Source: Devosia sp. Root436 (GTDB lineage Bacteria > Pseudomonadota > Alphaproteobacteria > Rhizobiales > Devosiaceae). From it: a stretch of DNA of 64,000 nt. Each line of letters opens with the position of its first letter. Position 1 is the first letter of the stretch. Location of the stretch: NCBI RefSeq assembly GCF_001426345.1, contig NZ_LMEM01000013.1:62001-126000 (forward strand). The letters run 5' to 3'. Shown in pieces: positions 15,425 through 24,409 of the stretch. The notes below the pieces were generated by a model. It saw only the letters and a list, made by a program, of their open reading frames with translations. It was not told where the DNA came from and made no database searches. The position numbers were made by a program, and so were the translations under genes.

Positions 15425-15812
15425 GGGGCGGTTCCGGCGTACTGATACTCGATGCCGCCATTTTCGGTGCGAATGGTTTATATTTGGCAAACGCCGCCAA
15501 CAGTGCCCGCTCCAGTCAATCCAAGTCAGTCGGCTCGATATCGTAGTAGAGCCAGGTACAATTGGTCATTTGTCGCCATGGGCGCAATACCTAGGGAAAT
15601 CTGCTCAATATACCGTGGCGCGCGCGGGCTTCATAAAATGCGACAAACTGCGTTAACCTTCTGATTAATATAATAAATCCGCGAACAAACGGCGAGCGCC
15701 TGCATCCGTCAATTAACGCAATTTCAAGGACTCCCGACTAGCCTCGGGCCGTGTTCGATGTGTGACGTGTCGAACGATGACGTCCTCGATGACGTAAAAA
15801 TGGAGCCTGGGA
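15425..15812. promoter_or_regulatory. Divergent promoter region of the tad locus
   Basis: 388 bases without a gene between the secretin-N-domain gene and flp. The stretch 15650-15720 is unusually AT-rich for this genome (ATTAATATAATAAATC) and holds TTAACC at 15653-15658, a second TTAA at 15665-15668 and another at 15713. Near flp an inverted repeat GTTCGA-N11-TCGAAC spans 15753-15775, followed by two GATGACGT repeats (15776-15798). Promoters for both directions are expected here, but I cannot place them exactly. Confidence 0.5.
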
Positions 15813-16022
15813 ATGAACATCTTCGCACGTTTCGCCAAGGACGAGTCCGGCGCGACCGCAATTGAATACGGCCTCATCGCCGCTCTGATCTCTGTCGGCA
15901 TCATCCTTGCCGCTTCCGCCCTCGGTACCAACCTGGGCACGCTGTTTAACGGCATTGCCGGCCAGCTCAATGTAACCGTGCCCGGCGGCACGACTCCCCC
16001 GGCTGGCGGTGGCACGACCTAA
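15813..16022 (+). CDS. flp: Flp-family type IVb pilin
   Basis: 69 residues, the size of Flp prepilins. A short basic leader MNIFARFAKDESG is followed by ATAIEYGLIAALISVGIILAA cut here at 20 residues, the type IVb pilin core with Glu-Tyr at positions 5-6 of the mature protein. CpaA (16147) would cleave after Gly13. The tail is rich in Gly, Thr and Pro (VPGGTTPPAGGGTT). It is the major pilus subunit. A strong terminator directly follows, so it is made as a short separate transcript as well as heading the cluster. Confidence 0.95.
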   Translation: MNIFARFAKDESGATAIEYGLIAALISVGIILAASALGTNLGTLFNGIAGQLNVTVPGGTTPPAGGGTT

Positions 16023-16043
16023 GACCGACTAGTCTTTCAGATC

Positions 16044-16074
16044 AAAGGGAGGGGTGCTTGCACCCCTCCCTTTT
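16044..16074 (+). terminator. Rho-independent terminator after flp
   Basis: Perfect 13-14 bp stem AAAGGGAGGGGTGC / GCACCCCTCCCTTT with a two- to four-base loop, running into TTTT. It lies 22 bases after the flp stop and should limit read-through into cpaA, giving high pilin to assembly-gene ratios. Confidence 0.93.
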
Positions 16075-16146
16075 CATTTGGGCTTTCTTAACGGCGGTTT
16101 GGCACTCTGGAGGACGCGGGTTTCGCACCAGCCAGGGATTTGAACC

Positions 16147-16647
16147 ATGTCAACCGTAGCGATGCTGCTCTTTCCGCTCGGCATGGCCCTGGCCGCATCG
16201 TCCGACCTGCTCACCATGCGCATTTCCAACAAGCTGGTGCTGTTCCTGGTTGCCAGCTTCTGCATCCTGGCCATCGCCATCAACCTGCCCCTGCAGCAGT
16301 TTGCCATGCACGTAACCTGTGCGCTCGCCGTGCTGGCCGCCGGCTTTACCCTCTTCGCCCTGCGCTGGATCGGCGGCGGCGACGCCAAGCTGGCTGCCGC
16401 GACCACGCTGTGGCTCGGCTTCGGGCTGACCCTGCCCTATCTCGTCTATGCCGCATTGCTGGGCGGCGTGCTGACCCTGCTGATCCTGGCTCTGCGCCGC
16501 CTGCCGCTGACCCCGTTCCTGGCGCGTTATCGCTGGCTCGAGCGGCTGCACGACAACAAGTCCGGCGTGCCCTATGGCATTGCCCTGGCCCTGGCCGGGC
16601 TGCTCACCTATACCAATTCGGCGATATTCGAGCGCCTGACCGCCTAG
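16147..16647 (+). CDS. cpaA: Prepilin peptidase CpaA/TadV
   Basis: 166 residues with about four to five membrane segments, an A24 prepilin peptidase without the N-methyltransferase domain. The two catalytic aspartates are in ASSDLLTMRISN near residue 21 and in GGGDAKLAAA near residue 80. It cleaves the Flp prepilin and the TadE-like proteins in the inner membrane. AGGGA precedes the ATG. Confidence 0.93.
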   Translation: MSTVAMLLFPLGMALAASSDLLTMRISNKLVLFLVASFCILAIAINLPLQQFAMHVTCALAVLAAGFTLFALRWIGGGDAKLAAATTLWLGFGLTLPYLVYAALLGGVLTLLILALRRLPLTPFLARYRWLERLHDNKSGVPYGIALALAGLLTYTNSAIFERLTA

Positions 16648-16808
16648 TGCTTTCCGGCCACCAGCGTCTCCCCACCCACGATGTCATCCCCAGATGCGCC
16701 GGCAAGCGAGATCGCATTGTGCAGCCGGCCAAGTAAAATGCTCGTGCTGCCCCAGTAACAGCGCCGCCTTTGCTGTTTGAAGACAAAAAAGCTAAAATTT
16801 ACATATTG

Positions 16809-16838
16809 TTAACCGCACCCGCAAAGCTCCGGTTAACC
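16809..16838 (+). promoter_or_regulatory. Paired TTAACC motifs upstream of cpaB
   Basis: TTAACC at 16809-16814 and 16833-16838 inside a larger inverted repeat (GTTAACCG ... CGGTTAAC) about 80 bases before the cpaB start, following an AT-rich tract at 16785-16805. TTAACC is a CtrA half-site in alphaproteobacteria; the 20-base gap between TTAAs does not fit the TTAA-N7-TTAA consensus, so this is only suggestive. Confidence 0.35.
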
Positions 16839-16913
16839 AAACTTTGACCCTTTGCGTTCAGAGTTCCCCGGTGGAATTGGGCCGATTGTGCCCGCGTACA
16901 ACCGGAGTGAGTC

Positions 16914-17840
16914 ATGAAGCCGGCGCGTATCATCTTGTTGGTCGTGGCGCTTGTCGCCGGTGGCCTGGCGGCATTTCTCGTCACCCGTGGCGGCAGCCCG
17001 GCGCCCCAGCAGATCGTCCAGACCGAGCTGGTGCCGGAAGCCAGGACGCAGATTCTTGTCGCCAAGGCGCCGATCGGCGTCGGCGAGCGGCTGAGCGCGG
17101 CCAGCCTCGAATGGCAGGACTGGCCCGAAGGCGCGGTTCGCCCCGAATACGTGACCATTTCCGCCATGCCCGATGCGCCCGTCGATCTGAACGGCGCCGT
17201 GGCGCGTTTCGAATTCTTCCCCGGCGAACCGATCCGCGAGGCCAAGCTGGTGCGTGCCGATCAGGGCTATCTGTCGGCGGTGCTTGAGGAAGGCATGCGC
17301 GGCGTGTCTGTCGGTGTCGCGGCCGTGTCCAGCGCCGGTGGCTTCGTGGTGCCCAACGATCATGTCGATGTGGTGCTGACGCGCCAGACCGCCGCCGGGC
17401 AGCAGTCCGAAGTCATTCTCGCCAATGTGCGCGTGCTGGCCATCGGCGCCCGCTTGGGCGAGATGGGTGCGAGCGGCGGCCAGGAGGATCCGGCAAATCC
17501 GACCACTACGCCCACCACCTTCGCCAATTCCACCATCGCCACGCTCGAGCTGGATCCGGCCCAGGCCGAAACGCTCATCAATGCGGCGACCCTGGGCCAG
17601 CTGACGCTGACCCTTCGCTCGATCGTCGATTTCGGCAAGACCACGATCGCCGACACGCCCAATTCCAACCAGACCGTGCGCCTGATCCGCTTCGGCAAGG
17701 AACAGTCGATCCTGGCGGGCACCAATCCGACCCTGGTTGGCCAGCAGTCCGTCGAGATGACGCCCGACCTCTATCCTCAACCAAACACGTCCGGCGATGC
17801 GGCCCCGGTGTCCATCGAACCCCAGGTGGTGCCCGAATAG
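16914..17840 (+). CDS. cpaB: Flp pilus assembly protein CpaB/RcpC
   Basis: 308 residues. An N-terminal membrane anchor (IILLVVALVAGGLAAFLV) is followed by a SAF domain (ILVAKAPIGVGERLSAASLEW, about residues 43-110) and the RcpC domain containing GMRGVSVGVAAVSSAGGFVV and DHVDVVLT. It works in the periplasm with the CpaC secretin. CGGAG precedes the ATG. It is followed after 13 bases by cpaC. Confidence 0.94.
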   Translation: MKPARIILLVVALVAGGLAAFLVTRGGSPAPQQIVQTELVPEARTQILVAKAPIGVGERLSAASLEWQDWPEGAVRPEYVTISAMPDAPVDLNGAVARFEFFPGEPIREAKLVRADQGYLSAVLEEGMRGVSVGVAAVSSAGGFVVPNDHVDVVLTRQTAAGQQSEVILANVRVLAIGARLGEMGASGGQEDPANPTTTPTTFANSTIATLELDPAQAETLINAATLGQLTLTLRSIVDFGKTTIADTPNSNQTVRLIRFGKEQSILAGTNPTLVGQQSVEMTPDLYPQPNTSGDAAPVSIEPQVVPE

Positions 17841-17853
17841 GGCGGAGATGATC

Positions 17854-19251
17854 ATGATCAACCAGTTCACCGCTCTCAGCCGCCGGACCGCCGGTCTTTT
17901 TGCCGTCTCGGCACTGGCAATAGGCCTGGCCCTGCCGGCCGTTCCCGCCGCCATGGCCGATGAAACCCACGTCACCATCTCCCCGGCCGCCTATGGCGCC
18001 ACGCGCAAGTTCGAGGTCGAGATCAACAAGACCGCTTTGGTCGATCTGCCCGCCGGCGCCGCCGAGGTGATCGTCTCCCAGCCCGGCGTGGCCGCTGCCA
18101 TCATGCGCACGCGCACCCGCGCTCTTATCCAGGGCATAACCGGCGGCGATACCAATATCTTCTTCCTAGACGATGCCGGTCGCACCATTGCCGTTCTCGA
18201 CGTGCAGGTGATCGAGGAACCCTCGCAGGTGGGCAACGCCCTCCAGAGCGCGCTGGCGCGCATCATTCCCGGCTCCAATATCCACGTTGAATCGGTGACT
18301 TTGGGCGGCGGCACCAACCGCGTCGTGCTGACCGGCAACGTGCTGTCCGGCGAAGACCGCGAGCGCGCCACCGCCGTTGCCGTGCAATTCGCAGGCGGGG
18401 CTGAAAATGTCGCCAACATCCTCGATGTCTCCGGCGCCCAGCAGGTCATGCTGCAGGTCACGGTCTCCGAGATCAGGCGCGACGTGGCCAAGCAGCTTGG
18501 CATCAACCTTTCGGGCACCGTGACGCTGGGCGCCCTCAATCTGGGCTTCAACAGCACGCAGACTGCGCTTCCCAATGGTCTCAGCGGCAGCTACGGCGCG
18601 GGCAATGTGCAGATCGACGCCGCCATCCGGGCGCTCGAGACGCGCGGGGCGCTGCGCCTGCTGGCCCAGCCGACACTGACCGCCATGTCGGGTGAACCCG
18701 CCGAGTTCCTCGTCGGCGGTGAATTCCCCATCGAAACCTCCGATGGCAGCGGCGGCACCACCGTTACCTACAAGCCCTACGGCGTCGAGCTGAAGTTCAC
18801 GCCGACCGTCAAGGCCAACGGCACGATCGGGCTGGTCGTGGATACCGGTGTTTCCGAAGTCCAGACCGGTACCTTCGCCCTGTCGCGCCGCGACGTAAAG
18901 ACAACGGTCGAGCTGCCCACCGGTTCGACCCTGGCCATTGGCGGCCTCATCGACGAGCGGACCACCCAGGACATCAGCCAGTTGCCTGGCCTGGGCAATA
19001 TCCCGATCCTGGGAGCGCTGTTCCGCTCGCGCGATTTCCGGACCCAGCAGACCGAGTTGGTTATTCTGGTCACCCCCTACCTGGTCGGCCCCAGCCCGGC
19101 CAATTCCATCCCTGTGCCCACCGATCGCTCGGTGGTTGCCAGCGATGCCGAGGCCATTTTCCTCGGCAAGCTGGAAACCATGTACGGGGTCGGCAATAGC
19201 GGCGAAATGCGCGGCGGTTTCAGCGGTTCGGTTGGCTTCGTTCTCGACTGA
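17854..19251 (+). CDS. cpaC: Flp pilus outer-membrane secretin CpaC/RcpA
   Basis: 465 residues: signal peptide (about residues 1-33, ending PAAMA), pilus-assembly N domain (VDLPAGAAEVIVSQPGVAA), a BON-like segment near residues 120-180, and the type II/III secretin domain from about residue 185, with VLAQPTLTA-type LLAQPTLTAMSGEPAEFLVGG and the C-terminal LPGLGNIPILGALFRSRDF signature. It forms the pore for the pilus. Start chosen at 17854 because GGAG at 17844-17847 is six bases away; an in-frame ATG at 17848 would be too close. Confidence 0.95.
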   Translation: MINQFTALSRRTAGLFAVSALAIGLALPAVPAAMADETHVTISPAAYGATRKFEVEINKTALVDLPAGAAEVIVSQPGVAAAIMRTRTRALIQGITGGDTNIFFLDDAGRTIAVLDVQVIEEPSQVGNALQSALARIIPGSNIHVESVTLGGGTNRVVLTGNVLSGEDRERATAVAVQFAGGAENVANILDVSGAQQVMLQVTVSEIRRDVAKQLGINLSGTVTLGALNLGFNSTQTALPNGLSGSYGAGNVQIDAAIRALETRGALRLLAQPTLTAMSGEPAEFLVGGEFPIETSDGSGGTTVTYKPYGVELKFTPTVKANGTIGLVVDTGVSEVQTGTFALSRRDVKTTVELPTGSTLAIGGLIDERTTQDISQLPGLGNIPILGALFRSRDFRTQQTELVILVTPYLVGPSPANSIPVPTDRSVVASDAEAIFLGKLETMYGVGNSGEMRGGFSGSVGFVLD

Positions 19252-19278
19252 GGCTTGGCGTCAAGGAGTTTTGGTTTC

Positions 19279-20550
19279 ATGAGTTTCCTGTCTTCCGAGC
19301 CCAAGAAGGTCGAAGAACCCGCTGCCGACATCGCCTCGGGTGCGCGCCTCATTCCGCGCATTACCATCCAGGCCTTCTGCGAGCATTCCCAGACGGCCCA
19401 ACTGGTGGAAAGTGCCATCCACGACCGGCGCATGTCCAAGGTCGCCCTGACCACGCATAATGGCGGCATCGATGGTGCCGTCGAGACCTACAAGTCCAAT
19501 CCGACGCCCAACCTGATCATCGTCGAAACCAACCTCTCGCCCGATGAAATTCCCGGCGCGCTCGAACGCCTCGCCGAGGTCTGCGACGCCTCGACCCGCG
19601 TCGTGGTGCTCGGTCATGTCAACGACGTGCTGCTCTATCGCGAACTGATCCGCTCCGGCATTTCCGAATATATCGTGCTGCCGGCCACCGCCCAGCAGAT
19701 CGTCGGCGCCATCACCGATCTCTTCGCGTCCGAGAATGCCGCCCCTATCGGCCGCACCGTCGGCTTTGTCTCGGCCAAGGGCGGCGCCGGTGGCTCCACC
19801 GTCGCGCACAATGTCGCCTGGGCCATCGCTACCGCCCTGCGCCAGGATAGCCTGATCCTCGATATGGATCTGGCCTTCGGCACTGTCGGGCTCAATTTCA
19901 ACCAGGATCCTCCGCACGGCCTGGCCGATGCGCTTTCGGCCAACCAGAAGGTCGACCAGACCATGCTGGACCGCCTGATGAGCAAGGCGGCCAATCATAT
20001 CAACCTGCTCACCGCGCCGGTGACGCTGGATCGCACCTTCGATTTCGAGGAACGCGAATTCGAGCAGATCCTCGAACTGTGCCAGAATACGATGCCCATC
20101 GTGGTGCTCGACATTCCCCACGCCTGGAATGCCTGGATCCGCCAGACGCTGGCCACCATCGACGAGGTGGTGATCGTGGCCGAGCCCGATCTCGCCAACC
20201 TGCGCAATGCCAAGAATATCGCCGATACTGTCCGCGCCCTGCGGCCGACAGAACGCGCACCGTGCCTGGTGCTCAACAAGGTAGGCATGCCGCGCCGGCC
20301 CGAGATCAACCCGGACGAATTCGCCTCCTCGGTGGAATGCCAGCTCATCGGCCAGGTGCCGTTCGATGCGGCGCTCTTCGGCACGGCGGCCAACAACGGC
20401 CAGATGATCGCCGAGGTGGCGGCCAACAACAAGATCAACGACGTCTATCGCGCCGTCAGCCTGCATGTGACGGGGCGTCAGGCGATCCATGCCGGGGGCA
20501 GGTCATCGAGCCTGATGAAATTGCCCTCCTTCCTCAAGAAGCGGGCCTGA
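19279..20550 (+). CDS. cpaE: Pilus assembly ATPase CpaE
   Basis: 423 residues. An N-terminal receiver-like domain (about 30-145, without a clear phosphorylation set) is followed by a MinD/ParA-type ATPase with the deviant Walker A KGGAGGST at 167-174 and DMDLAFGTVGLNF. CpaE places the Tad machine at the cell pole in Caulobacter. Start at 19279, where AAGGAG lies 10 bases upstream; a TTG eight codons earlier has no such site. Confidence 0.94.
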   Translation: MSFLSSEPKKVEEPAADIASGARLIPRITIQAFCEHSQTAQLVESAIHDRRMSKVALTTHNGGIDGAVETYKSNPTPNLIIVETNLSPDEIPGALERLAEVCDASTRVVVLGHVNDVLLYRELIRSGISEYIVLPATAQQIVGAITDLFASENAAPIGRTVGFVSAKGGAGGSTVAHNVAWAIATALRQDSLILDMDLAFGTVGLNFNQDPPHGLADALSANQKVDQTMLDRLMSKAANHINLLTAPVTLDRTFDFEEREFEQILELCQNTMPIVVLDIPHAWNAWIRQTLATIDEVVIVAEPDLANLRNAKNIADTVRALRPTERAPCLVLNKVGMPRRPEINPDEFASSVECQLIGQVPFDAALFGTAANNGQMIAEVAANNKINDVYRAVSLHVTGRQAIHAGGRSSSLMKLPSFLKKRA

Positions 20551-20589
20551 GAGCGGTCACGATAAGCTCTCTAGAACGGTAGGACGACC

Positions 20590-22092
20590 ATGTTTGGCAA
20601 GCGCACATCTTTTGGCGGCAATACTCCGGGCGTCGGCGAAGTCCAGCGCCCGGTTTCCAGTGCGCCGCCGCGGGCCGAGGCGCCGGCTGCGCCAGCGCCG
20701 GCACGCCGCGCCGCCGATAGTGACGCCATGGCCGCCCGTATACGCAGCGGCGACGAGGTGGTCGATGTCCGCGCGCCCGCCGATGCGGCCCGCGACAAGG
20801 AATATTTCCACACCAAGTCGGCCATCTTCAACGCGCTGATCGATTCCATCGATCTCAGCCAGCTCGCCACCATGGACCAGGATGCGGCGCGCGAGGAAAT
20901 CCGTGACATCGTCGCCGAGATCATCGCCCTCAAGTCCATCATCATGTCCATTTCCGAGCAGGAAGACCTGCTTGAGGACATCTGCAACGACGTGCTCGGC
21001 TATGGCCCGCTCGAACCCCTGCTGGCCCGCGACGACATCGCCGATATCATGGTGAACGGCTCCCAGCGCTGCTACATCGAAGTGGCGGGCAAGGTGCGCC
21101 TGACCAATGTGCGCTTCCGCGACGACGCACACCTGATGAATGTCTGCCAGCGTATCGTCAGCCAGGTCGGCCGCCGCGTCGATGAAAGCTCGCCCATCTG
21201 CGATGCCCGCCTTCCGGACGGCTCCCGCGTCAACGTCATCGCCCCGCCTTTGGCCATCGATGGCGCCGCCCTCACCATCCGTAAGTTCAAGAAGGACAAG
21301 CTGACGCTGCAGCAGCTGGTCAAATACAATTCCATCTCGCCTGAAGGCGCCGAGGTTTTGCGTATTCTCGGCCGCGTCCGCGCCAATGTGCTGATCTCGG
21401 GCGGCACCGGCTCGGGCAAGACGACGCTGCTCAACTGCCTCACCGCCTTCATCGAGAAGGACGAGCGCGTCATCACCTGCGAGGATTCGGCTGAACTTCA
21501 GCTCCAGCAGCCGCACGTCGTGCGTCTCGAAACCCGCCCGCCCAATCTGGAAGGCGAGGGCGAAATCACCATGCGCGATCTCATCAAGAACTGCCTGCGC
21601 ATGCGTCCCGAACGCATCATCGTCGGCGAAGTCCGCGGCCCCGAAAGCTTCGACCTGCTCCAGGCCATGAATACCGGTCACGACGGCTCCATGGGCACGC
21701 TGCACGCCAACAGCCCGCGCGAAGCCCTCTCCCGCCTCGAATCCATGATCACCATGGGCGGCTACGCGCTGCCCAGCCGCACCATCCGCGAAATGATCAC
21801 CTCGTCCATCGACGTGGTGGTGCAGGCCGCCCGCCTGCGCGACGGCTCGCGCCGCATCACCCACATCACCGAGATCCTGGGCATGGAAGGCGATGTGATC
21901 GTGACGCAGGACATCTTCCTCTACGACATCATCGGTGAAGACGCGAACGGCATGCTGGTCGGCAGGCACCGCTCCACCGGCATCACCAAGCCGCAATTCG
22001 CCGAGCGCGCCCGCTATTTCAACGAGGAAGCCAACCTCGTCGAGGCGCTCGAAAAGTCCAATACCGAACAGCGCCAGCTGCTGGATTCGTAA
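20590..22092 (+). CDS. cpaF: Pilus assembly ATPase CpaF/TadA
   Basis: 500 residues, a type II/IV secretion ATPase. Walker [10 protein letters not shown] is at 271-279, the Asp box is [11 protein letters not shown], Walker B is [11 protein letters not shown] and the His box is [21 protein letters not shown]. It powers pilus extension from the cytoplasmic face. The first 70 residues are Ala/Pro-rich and variable. The next gene begins immediately after its stop codon. Confidence 0.96.
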   Translation: MFGKRTSFGGNTPGVGEVQRPVSSAPPRAEAPAAPAPARRAADSDAMAARIRSGDEVVDVRAPADAARDKEYFHTKSAIFNALIDSIDLSQLATMDQDAAREEIRDIVAEIIALKSIIMSISEQEDLLEDICNDVLGYGPLEPLLARDDIADIMVNGSQRCYIEVAGKVRLTNVRFRDDAHLMNVCQRIVSQVGRRVDESSPICDARLPDGSRVNVIAPPLAIDGAALTIRKFKKDKLTLQQLVKYNSISPEGAEVLRILGRVRANVLISGGTGSGKTTLLNCLTAFIEKDERVITCEDSAELQLQQPHVVRLETRPPNLEGEGEITMRDLIKNCLRMRPERIIVGEVRGPESFDLLQAMNTGHDGSMGTLHANSPREALSRLESMITMGGYALPSRTIREMITSSIDVVVQAARLRDGSRRITHITEILGMEGDVIVTQDIFLYDIIGEDANGMLVGRHRSTGITKPQFAERARYFNEEANLVEALEKSNTEQRQLLDS

Positions 22093-23067
22093 ATGACCAC
22101 TATCCTGCTCGTCATCCTGGCCATGATCACCGTCGGCGCGGCGGGCTTTGCTCTCGTGCCTTCGGCGCTGGGTGGCGGCCGCGCCGAAAAGCGGCGCAAG
22201 GCTCTGCAGGGCGACATGCGCGTCAACCGGCTCGAAGCCAGTGCCGCCCGCAGTAGCGATGAGCGGCGCAAGAGCGTGCAACAGGCGCTGAAATCGCAGA
22301 CCGATGCGCTCCATGCCAGGAAGCGCGTGAAGCTGCCGCAACTGTTGTTCCAGGCCGGCATGACCATCAAGCCGGCCGCCTTCGTCCGCAACTCGGTCAT
22401 TTTCGGCGCCGGGGTGCTGGTGGTGCTGATCCTGGCGCAGGTGCCGATCGTCCTGGCGCCGGTTTTTGCTGTGGCTGCCGGCTACCTGCTGCCGCGCTGG
22501 TGGGTCAGCCGCAAGCGCAAGAAATACCAGGACAAATTCCTCGACGAGCTGCCCAACGCGGTTGAAGCCGTGGTGCGTGGCGTCAAGACCGGCCTGCCGC
22601 TCAACGACTCCATCCGCGTCGTCGCCAAGGACGCCAAGGAGCCGGTCAAGTCCGAGTTCGGCCGCGTACTCGATCAGCAGGCCTTCGGCATGTCGATGAC
22701 CGAGGCGGTGACCGTGCTGCTCGATCGCGTGCCCTTGCCCGAGGTCAATTTCTTCGTCGTCGTCATCACCGTGCAGCAGCAGGCCGGCGGCAATCTCAGC
22801 GAAGCGCTGGGCAATCTGGCCAAGGTGCTGCGCAACCGCAAGAAGATGAAGCAGAAGATCAAGGCCATGTCCTCGGAAGCCAAGGCCTCCGCTGGCATCA
22901 TCGGCTCGCTGCCTTTCGTCGTCGGCATCCTGGTCAGCGTGGTGTCCCCCACCTATCTGGCGCCGCTGTTCACCACGTCGCTGGGCCATATCTGGCTGGG
23001 TGTGGGCGTGATCATGCTGGCCATGGGCGTCTTCATCATGAACCGCATGATCCAGTTCGACTACTGA
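22093..23067 (+). CDS. tadB: Flp pilus inner-membrane platform protein TadB
   Basis: 324 residues with an N-terminal membrane segment, two central ones and two at the C-terminus, and a type II secretion F domain (DELPNAVEAVVRGVKTGLPL to KIKAMSSEAKASAGII). It forms the membrane platform with TadC. The ATG follows the cpaF stop with no gap. Like TadB elsewhere, the F domain lies between residues about 150 and 290. Confidence 0.94.
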   Translation: MTTILLVILAMITVGAAGFALVPSALGGGRAEKRRKALQGDMRVNRLEASAARSSDERRKSVQQALKSQTDALHARKRVKLPQLLFQAGMTIKPAAFVRNSVIFGAGVLVVLILAQVPIVLAPVFAVAAGYLLPRWWVSRKRKKYQDKFLDELPNAVEAVVRGVKTGLPLNDSIRVVAKDAKEPVKSEFGRVLDQQAFGMSMTEAVTVLLDRVPLPEVNFFVVVITVQQQAGGNLSEALGNLAKVLRNRKKMKQKIKAMSSEAKASAGIIGSLPFVVGILVSVVSPTYLAPLFTTSLGHIWLGVGVIMLAMGVFIMNRMIQFDY

Positions 23068-23079
23068 GGGGGCGCTGCC

Positions 23080-24090
23080 ATGAATTTCATCGAGCTTCTG
23101 ACCCAGCGGGAATTCCTTATTTCGGTGCTGGCGGCCGTTTCGGCCGCTGCCGTGGTCTTCACCTTCGGCTCCAGCTTCATCGTCAGGTCCGAGATGCGCG
23201 ACCGCATCAAGCGCGTGGCGCTGGAGCGCGAGAAGATGCGGGCCGAGGAAATGGCGCGCTTGCGCGGCGGCGTGGCGGCCACCGAAGGTCGCGGCATCCG
23301 GCGCAGCGCCGAAACCCGGACCTACATGAAGAATGTGGTGGAACGCTTCGATCTCAAGAAGGCGTTCCAGGATGATGCCACGGTCGACAAGCTGGCCATG
23401 GCCGGTTTCCGCGGGCAGGGCCACCTGACCACGTTTCTCTTCATGCGGTTCGTCACGCCCCTGGTCGTCTTTGCGCTGGTGGCGCTCTATGTGCTGGTGC
23501 TGTCGCCGGGCGAGCGCCCGCTTTATCTCAATCTGGTCTACGCTATCGGCGCCGGCCTGCTCGGCGCCTACCTGCCCAACCTGCTGCTCAAAAACACCAC
23601 CACCAAGCGTCAGGCTTCGATCAAGAAAGCCTGGCCCGATTGCCTCGATCTGATGCTGCTCTGCGTCGAGGCCGGTATGTCGATGGAACACGCCTTCAAA
23701 CGTGTCGCCAAGGAAATCGGCGCCCAGAGCGTCGAGCTGGCCGAGGAACTGACCCTCACCACGGCCGAACTGGCCTTTCTTGAAGACCGCGGCCGCGCCT
23801 ATGACAATCTGGGCCGTCGTACCGGACTCGATGGCGTAAAGTCGGTGATGACGGCGCTGATCCAGGCCGACCGCTACGGTACGTCCGTCGGCCAGGCCCT
23901 GCGCGTCATGGCCGAGGAAGGCCGCGAAGGCCGCATGATGGATGCCGAGAAGAAGGCCGCCTCGCTGCCGCCCAAGCTCACGGTGCCGCTGATCCTGTTC
24001 TTCCTGCCGGTGCTGTTCATCGTCATCATGGCTCCGGCCATGATCAAGGTCTTCGGCGGCCCGGTAGCCGGTGTGATGGGCGGCGGCTGA
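23080..24090 (+). CDS. tadC: Flp pilus inner-membrane platform protein TadC
   Basis: 336 residues, the TadB partner. The F domain includes WPDCLDLMLLCVEAGMSMEH and AEEGREGRMMDAEKKAASLP, followed by two C-terminal membrane segments. GGGGG precedes the start. Its 3' end is 16 bases from the end of the convergent 75-aa gene. Confidence 0.94.
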   Translation: MNFIELLTQREFLISVLAAVSAAAVVFTFGSSFIVRSEMRDRIKRVALEREKMRAEEMARLRGGVAATEGRGIRRSAETRTYMKNVVERFDLKKAFQDDATVDKLAMAGFRGQGHLTTFLFMRFVTPLVVFALVALYVLVLSPGERPLYLNLVYAIGAGLLGAYLPNLLLKNTTTKRQASIKKAWPDCLDLMLLCVEAGMSMEHAFKRVAKEIGAQSVELAEELTLTTAELAFLEDRGRAYDNLGRRTGLDGVKSVMTALIQADRYGTSVGQALRVMAEEGREGRMMDAEKKAASLPPKLTVPLILFFLPVLFIVIMAPAMIKVFGGPVAGVMGGG

Positions 24091-24106
24091 GTGAACCGCG
24101 CCGGGT

Positions 24107-24334
24107 TCAGGCGCGCTTGGACACCAATTGGCCCTGCATCCGCTGCATGGCGATCCGCGAGAACAGGTTCCCCTCTTCGGCGGCCCTGTTGTTGCTTATC
24201 GCGGCAAAGCTGTTGGCAAGCTGGGAGCTTTTTTCAATGGCCGCCAGGGCTTCGGCCCGACGTGCCTTGCGATACTCCATCTGCGCCGAGATGGAATATT
24301 CATGCAGGTTGAAGCGGGTGATCTTGTCGGCCAT
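24107..24334 (-). CDS. Conserved small protein of unknown function inside the tad locus
   Basis: 75 residues, no cysteine, no membrane segment, rich in Ala, Arg, Glu and Ser and predicted helical (RKARRAEALAAIEKSSQLA). I do not know its function; the start MADKITRFNLHEYS looks like a small protein family seen in related bacteria, recalled without a search. GGGAGG lies about 10 bases before the ATG. A perfect TTAA-N7-TTAA box is 24 bases upstream. It sits between tadC and tadD on the strand of tadD and could be cell-cycle regulated with the pilus. Confidence 0.7.
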   Translation of the reverse strand: MADKITRFNLHEYSISAQMEYRKARRAEALAAIEKSSQLANSFAAISNNRAAEEGNLFSRIAMQRMQGQLVSKRA

Positions 24335-24357
24335 CTATCGACCTTGCCTCCCAAACC

Positions 24358-24372
24358 TTAACCGGGTGTTAA
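24358..24372 (-). promoter_or_regulatory. CtrA-type box TTAA-N7-TTAA
   Basis: TTAACCGGGTGTTAA is an exact match to the Caulobacter CtrA consensus TTAA-N7-TTAA. It lies upstream of the 75-aa gene start (24334) and after the tadD stop. pilA and cpa genes of Caulobacter are CtrA-controlled, so a CtrA site inside a tad locus is plausible. Binding is inferred. Confidence 0.5.
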
Positions 24373-24409
24373 AAGACGGCGATTGGCAATATCGCCGCGG
24401 GAAGCCGCG

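Noticed and set aside
15653-15668. CtrA box TTAA-N8-TTAA upstream of flp
   Set aside because: The spacing is eight, not seven, so it does not match the consensus; kept only as a general remark.
20557-23691. A 1044-codon open frame on the minus strand
   Set aside because: It is antisense to cpaF, tadB and tadC, which have clear family motifs. Its product is His/Asp/Gly-rich with no domain, as expected for the mirror of G/C-ending codons.
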